A DNA stretch of 64,000 nucleotides from Adenanthera pavonina (lineage: Eukaryota > Streptophyta > Magnoliopsida > Fabales > Fabaceae), in contig JAIVEN010000022.1 of the NCBI GenBank assembly GCA_026686845.1, forward strand, positions 20,186,001-20,250,000. The letters are read 5' to 3'. Each line of letters starts with the position of its first letter. Positions within the stretch are counted from its first letter, which is position 1. The position numbers and the translations under genes are program-made. Below the pieces are notes generated by a model. The model worked only from the letters and a program-made list of their open reading frames with translations. It made no database searches and was not told the DNA's origin. Of this stretch, positions 24,650-35,913 are shown one piece after another.

Positions 24650-25496
24650 TGTAATATCCCAAAATTTTACTGGATACTAATTAATGAAAGGGTAAAAATA
24701 AATAATAACATGAAACGTGCAAGGAATTCACAAAAATAGACTGACACCGCTTTGCGTGAAAAATAGGTAAAGAGGTTATTTTTCCCGGTTGGATAAAAAT
24801 AAAAAATTATATTTTTGCCCCTAAAGAATTATGAAAATGACATCCATATCCCAAAATTTTTAAATATTACGTGGAATGAGAGATAGAAAATCCCATGGGG
24901 AAAATTACACCTAATAACCCAAAATTTTTAGAAATTATAATTTAACCTTAGGTTAAGGGCAATTTTGTAAATATGTAAAATTACTGTCAGAATGAAACTC
25001 TCGATAAGAGAAGTTCAATGGTATATGGCACTGAGAGTTAATTAAGGAAATATAAAAATAAAATTAAAATAGTCCTGTAACCCAAAAATGCTAATTTACT
25101 ATAAAAAGTAATTTTATCGGTACAGTTAAAAACTACCTAGCTTAGGATATATCTGAATCAGGAAAATTTGAGCAACTTTGGACACTTAAAACACTCACTC
25201 TCTGTGTGATTTTGGGGCAACTTGGAAGCATGATTTTTTTGGAAAACTTCCTCAAGAAGTTGTTGACATTTTTGGCAAAAAGTAACCATGGTCATTAACC
25301 ATGATTAACATGTCATAAAGCCACCTAATTAAGCCACATAATCACCTACTTTTCTTCACCTTTTTGTACCAGTTCCAACAGCAAATAGAGGGAGGAAAAA
25401 CACAAAGAAAGACGAGAGAGAGAGAAAGAAGAAGAGAAAACTTAAGGGAAAGTTGAAGGCTCAAGTTCTTGGTATGTCTTCTACCACTTCAAGCTT
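24650..25496 (+). repeat. 5' LTR of element L, 5' portion only
   Basis: It starts TGTAATATCCCAAAATTTT and matches the 3' LTR at 30928 and LTR J at 41781 through about 850 bp. After CAAGCTTG at 25490-25496 the sequence switches to ORF0 coding sequence. Comparison with LTR D shows that roughly 2.2 kb of LTR plus the primer binding site are missing. The left flank is GGCTA, but its TSD partner is lost. Confidence 0.75.
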
Positions 25497-26445
25497 GTAG
25501 ACTGGGAGTTAGCTTTCTTATTGGACCCCAGATAATACTCCAGACAATAGACCATTAGAAATAGAGATGATAGTTTACATGACATTAAGAAAGTTCTGCA
25601 GAGGTATGGGGTACACTCAGAGGGTCCTAATAAGGTTCTGTCCTTTAAGACTAGATTGTCCCAAGTCCAATATGACTTAGAGAAACTGGTGAACAAGTAT
25701 CTTGAACCACTATGGATTGATACTATGCTCAAGGAGATACCTGATGATGAATTTTGGACAGAGATTAAGGCCAAGTTAGAAGGTAGAGAATATGAGAACC
25801 TGACACATTGCATTAGGATATATTATGTTAAGGCCAATCTGAAGAAGAAAAAGAAAGAGAAAGAGGAAAGCAAGGATAAGAAAGACAAGGGCAAAGGAAA
25901 AAGGCCAGTCTCAGCATGTCTTGATATGCTAGACTTCTCCCATATACCTACCAACTCAAGTAGTGAGTTATTTGAGGTGGTTGACATAATTACTAAGATA
26001 TACCTTGAGAGTCATCAAGTCTTCTGGGATTCCCCTATTCTAACTTTCCTGGATTCAGTAAGGGATTCATATAATTATATGGTGACACAAGGATGACAAC
26101 TTCATGATACTACATGGATAGATGCAATACTTACTATATTACTGGAGGATGAGGATTACTGGCTACCAATGAAGGAAAAACTTAGGTAATATTGTCCTAA
26201 GAATCTACATGCCTGTATCAGGGAGTTAATTCATCACAAGAGATTGAGACTAGAGCTAGCAGACACGAAAAGGACTAGGATAGACTTGGCAGGATCATAA
26301 CTGCATTCTGCTGATCAAGTTCAGTGACCAGTATAGGAACTAGTATTAGCTAAGGATTCAGGATATAAGTCTAAAGAGGATCCAGAAGAGGACTCGTAAA
26401 AGGATTCAGTGTTAGCCCATGCCCACGATAGTTCTAGTTCTTCTT
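25497..26445 (+). pseudogene. ORF0 of element L
   Basis: The frame is readable from the deletion junction to a serine-rich end near 26445, with a few stops. An uninterrupted 146-residue stretch lies within it at 25656-26096. Module 1 begins at W codon 25713 (WIDTMLKEIPDDEFW, KLEGREYENLTHC). A lysine-rich run (KKKKKEKEESKDKKDKGKGK) follows. Module 2 begins at W codon 26115, in the same frame (WIDAILTILLEDEDYW, KNLHACIRELIHH). Order and spacing match ORF0 of E. It is not gag, which follows at 26697. The product is unrecognised and possibly an accessory protein. Confidence 0.65.
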
Positions 26446-26696
26446 AGACTTGATGTAAAGTATCTAATTATGGATACATATGTAAAGAATGTTGACTAAC
26501 CGCTAATTTTGAGATGTAATATATAAGCAGTCATGAAAAGCATGAGAGGTAGAATAGAGAGACTAATGTTGACTATATGAATATGTGAAGGAATGCATGT
26601 ATAAAGTTAATTATGTGTGTAAAATGTTATGTTTATATATGTTTTCTGAGTACAAATGCTATATGAATGTGATTTTACTATTGTGTAGATTAAAAT

Positions 26697-27795
26697 GGCA
26701 TGTACTAGAAGATAGACTGGGGAGGCAACTCTTGAACAAGGAGGATCTCTACAACAAGATATTCTACAGTAAGTTGATTCCCTGCAAGTTATTATGAATA
26801 GATTGGATCAACAGTAGAGAATTATTGAGGACTTACAGAGGACTATAGCAGATCAGAAAGTACGTCTTGAGGTTAGAACTGAGGTGCTAATTCAAAGTCT
26901 TCAGTAGCAAGTGGAAACTCCAGCTGCAGTGATAAATCAGGAAACAATAGACTTTGCGAATCAACAGAATATCATAGCTTAGTTCAGGAAGCACTGTCCT
27001 CCTTCCTTTGAGGGAAAATTTGATGTTTAGACAGCGGAGGATTAGATACTGAGTCTTGAAAAGATATTCAAGCTAATGTGTTACACCTTCAAGATGAAAG
27101 CTTTATTAGTCACTTATATGTTTGAGAAAGAGGCATATCATGGTGGCGAAACACAAAGCTAATTCTGCAAACCCGTAACATACCCTTGACGTGGGAGATA
27201 TTTTTGGAGTATTTCTATGACAAATACTTCCTACTATTAGTAAGAGATGAGAAGGAAGTAGAATTCATTATGCTTTGACAAGGAGAAAATCAGTTAGTTG
27301 ATGAGTATGTAGCTACTTTTATACAGTTGGCAAGGTATTCCACATACTTGCAGCAACATGATAATGAATGATGAAAGACCGAAAAGTTGAAAAGAGGTTT
27401 GAAACTAGCTATTAGAGAAAGGGTCGCACCTTTGAGAATTAGGGAGTTCAATACGCTAGTTAAGGTCAGTAGGATCAATGAAGGAAGCGTGAATCATAAA
27501 GGTTTTATTTCTTCTGTCCCAACTAAGAAGAGTTACATTTGAAGAAGGAGTATCAAACAAGAAAAGAAAAAGGTCATGGAATAATAACAGAAGATGTAGA
27601 AGGAGAGGCAGAAGAGGAAGGGAACAACTTACGCAAAGTGATGTGCAGAAAGAAGCCTAGTGTGTGAGCAATGTGGTAAAATAGATGGTGCAAGGCCATG
27701 GTTAGCCAGGCAAAGCATATGCTTCAGATGTTGAAAACTTGGACACTTTGTGAGAGATTGCAAAGTAAAGATAGCACGGACCAGACCATAGGCAT
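26697..27795 (+). pseudogene. gag of Tekay/Del-like element L (broken)
   Basis: The ATG at 26697 opens MACTRR, as in element E. A capsid-like region follows with PPSFEGKFDV and SLEKIFKLMCYTFKMKALL, then a region of stops and shifts. The C-terminal cysteine region reads CEQCGKIDGA, and later CFRC-x-KLGHFVRDC near 27719-27760. It lies 250 nt downstream of ORF0, preceded by a pyrimidine/AG acceptor-like sequence (TATTGTGTAG, about 26681-26690). Confidence 0.7.
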
Positions 27796-27839
27796 AGGGA
27801 AGGGTATTCGCTCTTACACAGCAAGAGGCCCGACAATCA

Positions 27840-28205
27840 CCTGATATAATTGAAGGTATGATTAAAGTAAATGATTATGTTGTGCATGCCTTGTTTGATT
27901 CAAGTGCTTGTCATTCATTCATTTCCTATAAATGTGCTAAAGGGTTGGGTTTGATGATAATTAATTTGCCATATGATTTGCATGTTTCCACACCCACCGG
28001 TAACCAAACAACCACATCTCATATCTGCCTAAATTGCATTATACAATATGAACATTGCTGCACCACACTAGATTTTATATGCATGCCATTTCTAGATATA
28101 GATGTCATAATACGCATGAATTGGCTCTCTACCAATAATATTCTCCTCGACTACAAAAACAAAGTCCTAATCTTGTCTACCCTAAAAAAGTATCCCAAAT
28201 ACTAA
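27840..28205 (+). pseudogene. Aspartic protease region of element L
   Basis: An open frame of about 115 codons contains VVHALFDSSACHSFISYKCA. This is the retropepsin-like active site of Tekay elements, in which D-S-G-A is usual; here the glycine is serine (DSSA), which should abolish activity. A downstream hydrophobic stretch and the D-V-I-I-R-M-N-W-L motif (around 28104) match the protease end of the family. It sits between gag and RT as expected. Confidence 0.75.
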
Positions 28206-29410
28206 GACTAAACTAAATTTTCTATCGACTGCTCAAGCTAAGAGATGCTTGGGAAAATTATGTTCATCCTACTTAGTTTTCTTCTTAGTTAATATGGAAG
28301 TTGATGAAGAGATTGAAAAGATACCAATGGTAAAAGAATTTCCAGAAGTATTTCCAAAGAATTTTAAAGATTTACCACTAGAAAGAGAGGTTAAATTTGC
28401 CATAGATTTAGGACCAAGAACAGGCCTGATATCTAAAGCAGCATACAGAATGGCCTTAACTGAGTTGGCAGAATTAAAGAGTCAAATTGAGGAGTTATTG
28501 GAAAAAGGATTCATTAGGCTTAGAGTTTCTCCATGGGGTGCTCCAATATTATTTGTAAAGAAGAAAGATGGGAGCCTCCGTTTATGCACTGATTATAAGG
28601 AACTCAACAAGGTAAAAATAAAAAATAAATACCCCTTACCAAGAATTGATGACCTATTAAATTAGTTGGCTAGTGCTACTATGTTTTTGAAAATTGACTT
28701 ACAATCAGGGTATCATCAATTATGGTTAAAGGTGGAAGATGTTCCCAAAACTGCTTTTAGAACTTGTTATGGGCACTACAAATTTTTAGTGATGCCACTT
28801 AGTCTGACAAATGCTCCAGCAATTTTTATGGACTACATGAATAGGATTTTTCAGCCCTACTTAGATAAATTTGTTATGGTCTTCATTGATGATATATTAG
28901 TGCACTCCAAGTCTTCAGAAGAGCATGAAATGCATTTGAGAATAGTTTTGACAGTTTTAAAAGAAAGAAAGATGTATGATAATCTAAGTAAGTGTGAGTT
29001 TTGGCTCACAGAGGTACAGTTCTTAGGCATGTCATCTCTAAGGACAGGGTTGCAGTAGACCTAAGTAAAGTAGATGTTATCCCAAAGTGCGAGTGGCCTA
29101 AGACCGTCATTAAGATAAGAAGTTTTCTTGGTTTTGAGATAAGAAGTTTTCTTGGTTTTGAGATAAGAAGTTTTCTTGGTTTAGTCGGCTATTATGGACG
29201 TTTTATACAAGACTTTTCTCGAATCACATTGTTGCTTACATAACTTACTTGAAAAGATAAACCTTTTGTGTGGGATAAGAATTATGAAAATAGTTTTCAT
29301 GACCTAAAGCATAGGTTAACTACTCCACCTGTATTAACCATACCTAATCCCAAAGAACCTTTTGTGCTTTACACAGATGCAAGTAAGCATGGATTAGGTT
29401 GTGTATAATG
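28206..29410 (+). pseudogene. Reverse transcriptase and partial RNase H of element L
   Basis: Conserved RT blocks are seen in order: EFPEVFP, VSPWGAPILFVKKKDGS, KYPLPRIDDLL, FLKIDLQSGYHQL, the catalytic FIDDILVHS, and VIPKCEWP. A TAG at 28663 and a frameshift near 29000 break it. Around 29115 an 8-residue IRSFLGFE unit is tripled. RNase H begins (FVLYTDASKHGLG, about 29366) but stops at about 29405; the rest, including the later catalytic acids, is absent, so a deletion of a few hundred bases joins it to the pre-integrase linker. Confidence 0.8.
29115..29182 (+). repeat. 24-bp tandem repeat, nearly three copies, inside RT of L
   Basis: The unit ATAAGAAGTTTTCTTGGTTT plus TGAG occurs at 29115-29138 and 29139-29162, and in part at 29163-29182. 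It encodes IRSFLGFE in frame. The family normally has a single RSFLGL-GYYRRF motif at this place, so this is a local in-frame duplication. Confidence 0.95.
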
Positions 29411-30870
29411 CTGGAGGATTATAGAGACATGCATTTATTTTTGCAGTTGCATGAGAGCAGAGTTGGCAATGAATTTTTAAGAGATTTATTGAAAGCCCAC
29501 CAAGAGGATGAGTTCATAAAGGTAGTTAAAGAAAAACAAAGACATGAAGAGATGCAAGGATTTAATGTATCAGAAGATAATTTAATGTGATTTCAAAGGA
29601 GAATTTATGTACTACCAGTAACAGAGTTAAGAGAAAAGGTTTTGGCAGAGGCATATCAAAGTAAATATACTATTCATCCAGGTATTACAAAAATGTATCA
29701 TGATTTAAAGAAATTGTTTTGGTGGCCTAGTATGAAAAGAGATATTACTCAGTATGTGTCTAGATGTTTGGTTTGCCAAAGAGTAAAAATAGAGCATCAG
29801 AAGCCTGCTAAATTGTTACATCCAGTAAAGATTCTCGAATGGAAAGGGGACAGTATTTCAATGGATTTCATTCTGGGATTACCTAGAATATCATCAGGAC
29901 ATGATGCAATCTGGGTATTAGTAAATAAGCTAGCGAAGTCAGCACACTTCTTAGCCTTGGGGTCAAAATATGCATTAGACAGATTGGCACAACTGTATAT
30001 AAAGGAGATAGTAAGATTACATGGGGTGCCAAGCAATATCATATTGGATCAAGATCCAAGATTCACTTCAAATTTTTGGAGATCATTACAGCAAGCGCTA
30101 GGTACTAAATTAAGATTCAGTATAGCATATCACCCCTAAACAGATAGACAGACTGAAAGGACGATTTAGACATTAGAGGATATGCTAAGGGCTTATGTGC
30201 TAGAGATGAAAGGAAACTGGGATGTATGCCTATCTTTGGCAGAATTCGCCTATAACAATAGTTTTCATTCCAGTATTCATATGGCACCTTATGAAGCATT
30301 GTATGGTAGGAAGTGCAGGTCCTTACTTTGTTACACAGAATTAAGTGAAAGGCAACTAATAGGTCCTGAGATCGTAGACCAGACTTCTAGGCAGATTAAT
30401 ATGATAAAGAAAATGCTATTAATGGCTCAAAGTAGGCAAAAGAGTTATGCAAATCAAAGAAGAAAGTCGTTGGAATTTGAAGTAGGAGACCATGTATTTC
30501 TTAAAGTATCTCCTACAACTAGGGTTAATCGATCTCTCAAACCGAAAAAGCTTAGTTCCAAGTATATTGGATCTTTCAAAAGCCAGGCCTGTAGCGTATC
30601 AGTTAGCCCTACCACTAAATCTAAGTCAAATTCATAGTGTCTTCCAATTAAAAAAATATTAGCCAAACCCTTCACATATTATAGAATATGAATGTATTAA
30701 CTTACAAGATAATCTTTGCTTTAATATATTACCTGAAAGAATAATGGATTATCGAGTTAAATAGCTGAGGAACAAAGACATTCCTTTAGTAACAGTGGTT
30801 TGAAAAGGCCTATCTACAGAAGAAGCAACCTAGAAGATAGTCAGACATGCAAGAAAAGTATCCAACATTA
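29411..30870 (+). pseudogene. Integrase and chromodomain remnant of element L
   Basis: The HHCC zinc region is readable (HPGITKMYHDLKKLFWWPSM, then CLVCQRVK). The catalytic core has its first acid in SMDFILGLP and its second in ILDQDPRF. The third should follow at TDRQTERT, just after a TAA at 30137 and before a TAG at 30167. The C-terminal part keeps a VGDHVFLKVSP motif. Past 30700, a chromodomain-like stretch (LRNKDIPLVTVV, then GLSTEEAT) carries stops at 30762, 30801 and 30831. It is inactive. Chromodomains of this clade bind histone marks and direct insertion to heterochromatin. Confidence 0.8.
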
Positions 30871-30910
30871 TTTACATAAGGTATGTTTTAAATTTTGAGG
30901 AAGAAATTTA

Positions 30911-30927
30911 TTTTAAGGGGGTAGAAA
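30911..30927 (+). other. Polypurine tract of element L
   Basis: TTTTAAGGGGGTAGAAA directly precedes the 3' LTR start TGTAATATCC. This is the standard plus-strand priming site and it confirms the orientation and the LTR start at 30928. Confidence 0.85.
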
Positions 30928-31625
30928 TGTAATATCCTGAAATTTTCCTAAATACTAATTAATGAAAGAGTAAGAAATAAATAATAACATCAAATGTGTA
31001 AGGAATTCGTGAAACAGATAGATACCATTTTACTTGAAAAAAAAAAGGCAAATGGGTCATTTTTCACAATTGGATGGAAAAATGAAAAATTATATTTTTA
31101 CCCCTAAAGAATTATGAAAATGACATCCATGTCCGCAAATTTTTAAATATTAGGTGGAATGACAAATAGAAAAGCCCTTGGGGAGAATTACACTTAATGA
31201 CCTGAAAGTTTTAGAAATTATAATTTAACCTCGAGTCAGGGACAATTTTGTAAATATGCAAAATTTCTGTTAGAACAAAGCCCTTAATGAGAGAAGTCCA
31301 ATGGTATATGGCAGTGAGGGTTAATGTTCAAGGATAAAGAAATAATTAGTGCCGAGTGTCCAAAAGCAAGTTAAAATCAATAAAGTAAATTATGGGCCCT
31401 ATCGATGGTTAAAAGGTAACCAGGATAGGATATGGGCCATACATAGAGATTTTTGGGGATATGATAATGAAGGAACTATAAAAATGAAATTGGAATAGTT
31501 CTGTAGTCAAAAAATGCTAATTTACTCTAAAAAGTAATTTTATTAGTACAGTTAAAAACTACCCTATTCAAGATATATCTGGACCAAGAAAGATTGAGCA
31601 ACTTTGGACACTTAAAACACTCACT
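30928..31625 (+). repeat. 3' LTR of element L, truncated
   Basis: It begins TGTAATATCCTGAAATTTTC and follows the 5' LTR copy for about 700 bp, ending after AAAACACTCACT. At 31626 the sequence changes to a different, copia-type LTR fragment. The remaining 2.4 kb or so of the LTR and the right TSD are lost. Confidence 0.78.
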
Positions 31626-31841
31626 GTAGGACTGGACATAGGCCAAGTGGTTTGGGTTGAACTAGTAAAAATCTTTATATCTTGCTCTTCATCTTCTCAT
31701 TTCATCTATCTACTTCTTTATATTATGTTCATTCTTGTTCTGCTACAACATTTGGTGAAATTGAGTTGCACTTTAAATGAGGCGAAAATCTTTCATCTCT
31801 TAATTCACCCCCTCTTGAGTGACTAGCCAACCTAATAAAAT
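31626..31841 (+). repeat. Sirevirus-like copia LTR fragment, plus orientation
   Basis: It contains GGACTGGACATAGGCCAAG, GTTTGGGTTGAACTAG and a terminal TTAATTCACCCCCTCTTGAG block followed by CCAACCTAATA. The reverse complements of these motifs occur at the internal end of the LTR of element X (61952-62150). It is therefore the 3' end of an LTR of the same broad type but in the opposite orientation. Its start and internal region are missing. Confidence 0.55.
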
Positions 31842-31941
31842 GGAAACAATAAGTTGCTTATACTATGTTGTGATTTGGTACATGTAATTTTAATCCCATT
31901 ACTGCTCTTTGGTGGGCCATAGCTTTTATGATAGTTGTCAT
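31842..31941. other. Short unassigned flank
   Basis: This is about 100 bp between the LTR fragment and the start of element Y. I recognise nothing in it. GTCAT at 31937-31941 would be the left TSD of Y, whose partner lies outside the window. Confidence 0.4.
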
Positions 31942-33448
31942 TATTAGGATTACTGGCTTTCCAAGATAGGGGTTGAATTAGGAAGTTTAAGTTTTTTCTG
32001 CAAAAACACAAGTTCACATTGAAAGCAAACACTTGTAGAAAAATATAGTACAATGAAAATGAATATAAAAGAGAGGACTCAGAGATTTGTCCTGATTTGG
32101 CCCAATCCACTTGACCTACATCCAGTCTTCAAGCCACCACTTGAGATTTTCACTATCAACAAGAATTGAAGAGGCTCCTTGCAATGCCTTAGTATAATAC
32201 ACGTGCTCTGTTTTAAGAACACTAAAAATTTTAACTCAACACTCTTAAAAGTATTTCCCAATACCCTTTGTGATTCCCCTCACAAAAAATCTTTCTTCCA
32301 GATAAAGAAAAGATTTTATATAGAATATATACTCTCTAGAATAGAGTAGATATGAAAGTTAAGGCTCAATAAATGTAGTATGTGGGTGAAAAAGCTTTGA
32401 CACAGAATTTAGCAAAGTTATTGCAAAGACAGACTTAAATTTGTTACCTAGAACTTTAAATGAGGTTCTATATAGATTTGGCTCTTAACTAGTTGTTGAA
32501 CACAAGATCTAGCCTTTAGAGACTTTAACCAATAGTTACTCTATAGAAATAGCCGTTCACCAACCACATTTAATGCTTCTGACACACCAAAATTTGAATT
32601 TTGGGGTTCAACAGATGAATTTCATAGTGATAAAGGGTTAAAGACTTCAACTTTGAACTTCAAAATTCATTTGTTCAAATGTGACATTCAAATTTTGGAT
32701 TTGTCAAAGGTATCCCATGTTAGATCATACGAATTTCTGTATTGAAAGTGCATCTATTGAGGTTGAAAAGTTTTTCTCACATTTCATAGTGCACTTGAAA
32801 TTTGAATTTCAGAAGCTGAAATTCATCTATTAGAGGCATATTTAACATGGCACAAAAGTTCTCCTCTATGAAATTGGAATGTAGAATTGCAAAGTTTGTC
32901 TATCAGAGATGTACTCTAACGAGACTCAGTAGTTCACAATTCGAAGTTCATCCTCTGAAGTCCAAAGTTCATCTATTAGAGGAGGTGACTCTGAACTCTT
33001 TTTGAACTTCACTAACATTCAAATTTAAACTAAGCTTCATACAAATTTTGCATGTTTTCACTAATAATACTTAGCATGAAATTCAAACTTCATTATTAAA
33101 AGTCGTCTATCAGAGGTAAAGTCTTTGTAACTTTAAATTTCACTAAGCAAAGTTCAAATTTTGCACAAAATACATATAAGTCAAATACAAAATTCATCTG
33201 TTAGTTAGTATTTTTCAATTTTAACACATGCTAATCTAGGATAACTGTTAAATAACTCGTTTAAGTGTCATAACAACATAAATAAGTAAGAATAAAAGCT
33301 TTTACCCAATGTACATAGTAAGAAATCCTAACAACTAAATCTTCATTTGTTCTTCATTGGATTTCTTCACTTTATCTTTTCATACTCCTTTGATATTCTC
33401 CTTTCTAAACTTTAGTTGTTTGGAATTATCAAAACTTCTAATTCAACA
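31942..33448 (-). repeat. 3' LTR of element Y
   Basis: On the minus strand it starts TGTTGAATTAGAAG next to the polypurine tract and ends CCTAATA (final CA mutated) at 31942. Its length of 1,507 bp is close to the 1,534 bp of the LTR of X. It shares with X the GGGGTTGAATTAGGAAG-type block near its end. Between about 32590 and 33210 it is filled with degenerate copies of TTCATCTATTAGAGG on both strands. Its middle matches 63486-64000. Confidence 0.75.
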
Positions 33449-33465
33449 TTCTTCCCCTTTTTGAT
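33449..33465 (-). other. Polypurine tract of element Y
   Basis: The reverse complement reads CATCAAAAAGGGGAAGAA, directly before the 3' LTR start TGTTGAATT. It is nearly identical to the tract at 46944-46961 in element X. Confidence 0.8.
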
Positions 33466-33664
33466 GATGACAAAATAACTTATAAACTGGATTAGTACTT
33501 GAGCTAGCTTCCAAGAGTTCCCTCTCAACATATGCATTAAATTCAAATATGAATATAGCACATGTATCAGTGTAGAAAATTTAGGAGAATAAAAAAGGAA
33601 ATGTGGAAACAAGTTTCATTGATTCATTGATGCATGTATATTCAGTATAGATGTTCAACCAAAT

Positions 33665-35913
33665 TCAAGCAAGTATACAAACAAGTACATTAATCATAAA
33701 AAAGAAGTGCATCACAATGAAACACAAAATCCTATGAAGTCTTAAGGTTTGAGCTCTAAGGTTTTGTAGCTTGTCATTCCTTTCTAGCCTTGAGCTTAAT
33801 CCTCTTGCCATAAGTTTTTCCTGATTGCCCAATAACTTCAAATTATCTAGTTTTGATTTGTCCATCTGTAGCTTCTCCAGTTTGTCTAGCTTTCTTCTCC
33901 CACTTTTTGGCATTATCAGGAGTAGAAGAAAGCATAGAAGGAAGAGGCACTTGAGCCACGGGAATCGCGTAAAGAGTAACTAGTATAAATGACACTAAGG
34001 GAGGAATCTATGGAAGATCATCATCAGATGTTGAAGTTATATCACGAGCCTCCCTTAGGATATTATCTAGCCTAGCTCATTTCTCTATTGAGAGTCCAGG
34101 TTCAAAAGATGAAAGTTGAGGAGCTAGTGGAGGGAACATCTCATCTATCCTTTGCTTCTGAGCTTGCACTACAACATCGTGTGTAATAGCAGCAAAGTTA
34201 AAGTAAGGCACAATCCCCCTTTCCTTATTGTGAGAAGCTTGAATAATGGGTGTAGTTGTAAGGTCTGCAACAAGCTTCTCCATTTGCTCAGTTTCTTGTG
34301 ATGACAAAATTGAGTCTTGAGGTTCCTCCATCATTGGCTCATGAGAGCCCTCTGCTTGAGTGGCTTCTTCCTTTATAGCATAGTATAGAAGTGGACTAGG
34401 ACTAGTTCCATTACTTGAAGCTTAAGGTGTGATAGTAGCAGTAACAACAATAGTAGCATCAGGAGAGCCTATTTCAAAAGGACTTGGGATTTAAAGAGAG
34501 ACAAATTTGAGAGGTTCAGAGGTACTAGTCTGACATGGTGCTAATGTGGTTGGAAGAGAGTTTCAAATATCTTCATAGCCTTCAGGAATCACCTTGAGAT
34601 TCTTAGCTAGGTCAGTTATTTGAGCTTATAGGTATGCAAACTTAGCATTTTGTTCCTCCATAATACTCAACATCATTTCTGATAGGCAATCATATAGGTC
34701 AAGTATGATATTAAGGGTAGCTAAAGTGGATGGAATAGAGGGTTCAGGTTGCTGGATAGGCTTAGGTTGTGTTGGTTGTGGTTTAGGTTAGATGATTGGA
34801 GTAGCCTCAGAGGTAGTTTCTTGCTGTTGTGACTCTCCCCCATTGTAGAATAGATCCTTAAATTTACCATCCCTCTTTCCAATCTATTTTCCCTCTCTTC
34901 TTTCTATTGTCACTCTCATTAATTATTTATCCTTAAATTCCTTTGTAGACTTCCCTTTGCCTTTCTCTAAGTGTTGTATCTTGGCATATTTGAGAAGTTT
35001 GGTAATGATGGAGGCATAGGGCAGAGTAGAGTCTTTTCACTGGTCTATGGCCTTGATCATTCTCTGAAAAATGATATTACCCAGGTTGAGCTCCTTTCTT
35101 CAAATTAAAGCTATCATTACATGAGCTTTAGCCTTGGTAATCAAATTAAAGCTTTCTCCCTTATTGAAGATGATTCTAGACACTATATAGTGTATGATTC
35201 TTACTTGTACACTGAGGTTAGAAGGCTTCACAATTTTTACTTGAGGCCTATTCATCTGACTTTTGAAAAATACATCCAGAATTGTGCTCTCTTTATAATT
35301 CAAATATTCCCTACCTTCATCAACTTCATCATCTTCATCCATATATTTGGTGACAGAAATATCAATTTTAAATCTGCTCTGTCCAAGAATCTCCAGAATA
35401 TCATTGAGATTCTCATAAGTTAGCCACAAGTTCCAAGACATGAGAGTCACTAGATACTTCTTCTTGTCATTGAATTTTAAGGAGGCAGACCAGACTTTGA
35501 TGACTTCATCACCATATCTCTCCTTAATCTCTAATAAGTTTTATACTTTCCCATCCAAAATCCAGCATCAAAATTGTTTCAAACCATAATTTGCTCGCAA
35601 TTAGTGCAATGAGGAGTGATTACCTTCTTTGCAGCAAACTTTATGGTGAATTCTTTCAAAATTTGTTCAGAGCTGCGAAGCGGCTCTGTGGTCATCTGGA
35701 GTTCCTCAGACTCTATGCTAGATATAGAGGCATTAGTCATAGGTTTCTTTGGTTCTATCTTAGATGGATTTTTTCCTTCTTTGATGGTGTTCTCTTGTTG
35801 TACTTGACTTTTCTTTTCTGTGTGTTGCCTTCTTTTGATGCATACTAGGATTTGATAGATCTCTTAGGCCTTTGTTTTTCTTTCCCAATATTAGCATTCT
35901 TCACTCTAACCAT
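33665..35913 (-). pseudogene. Extra ORF in envelope position of element Y (broken)
   Basis: It starts at ATG 35913 on the minus strand (MVRVKNANIGKEKQRPKRS), about 1 kb after pol. Pieces remain open: 35100-35450 contains FKIDISVTKYMDEDDEVDEG and VRIIHYIVSRIIFNKG, which match the extra ORF of X (NINITKYPSEDQDVDEDN and NKFLHYIVSRILSNKSG). A glutamine- and glutamate-rich middle follows (34077-34334), then a lysine/leucine-rich end (33665-33913). Many stops and shifts are present. The HYIVSR block is like the 'putative plant transposon protein' domain often found in plant retroelement accessory ORFs. The function is not established. Confidence 0.6.

Larger units (their letters stand above)
24650..31625 (+). 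mobile_element. Tekay/Del-like Ty3/gypsy element L, both LTRs truncated
   Basis: The layout on the plus strand is: 5' LTR start, ORF0, gag, protease, RT, partial RNase H, integrase, chromodomain remnant, polypurine tract, 3' LTR start. The RT block (VSPWGAPILFVKKKDGSLRL), the double zinc region and the C-terminal chromodomain remnant place it with Tekay/Del chromoviruses. The 5' LTR breaks at about 25496 straight into ORF0, so the LTR end, primer binding site and ORF0 start are deleted. The 3' LTR breaks at 31625. Numerous stops make it inactive. Confidence 0.8.
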
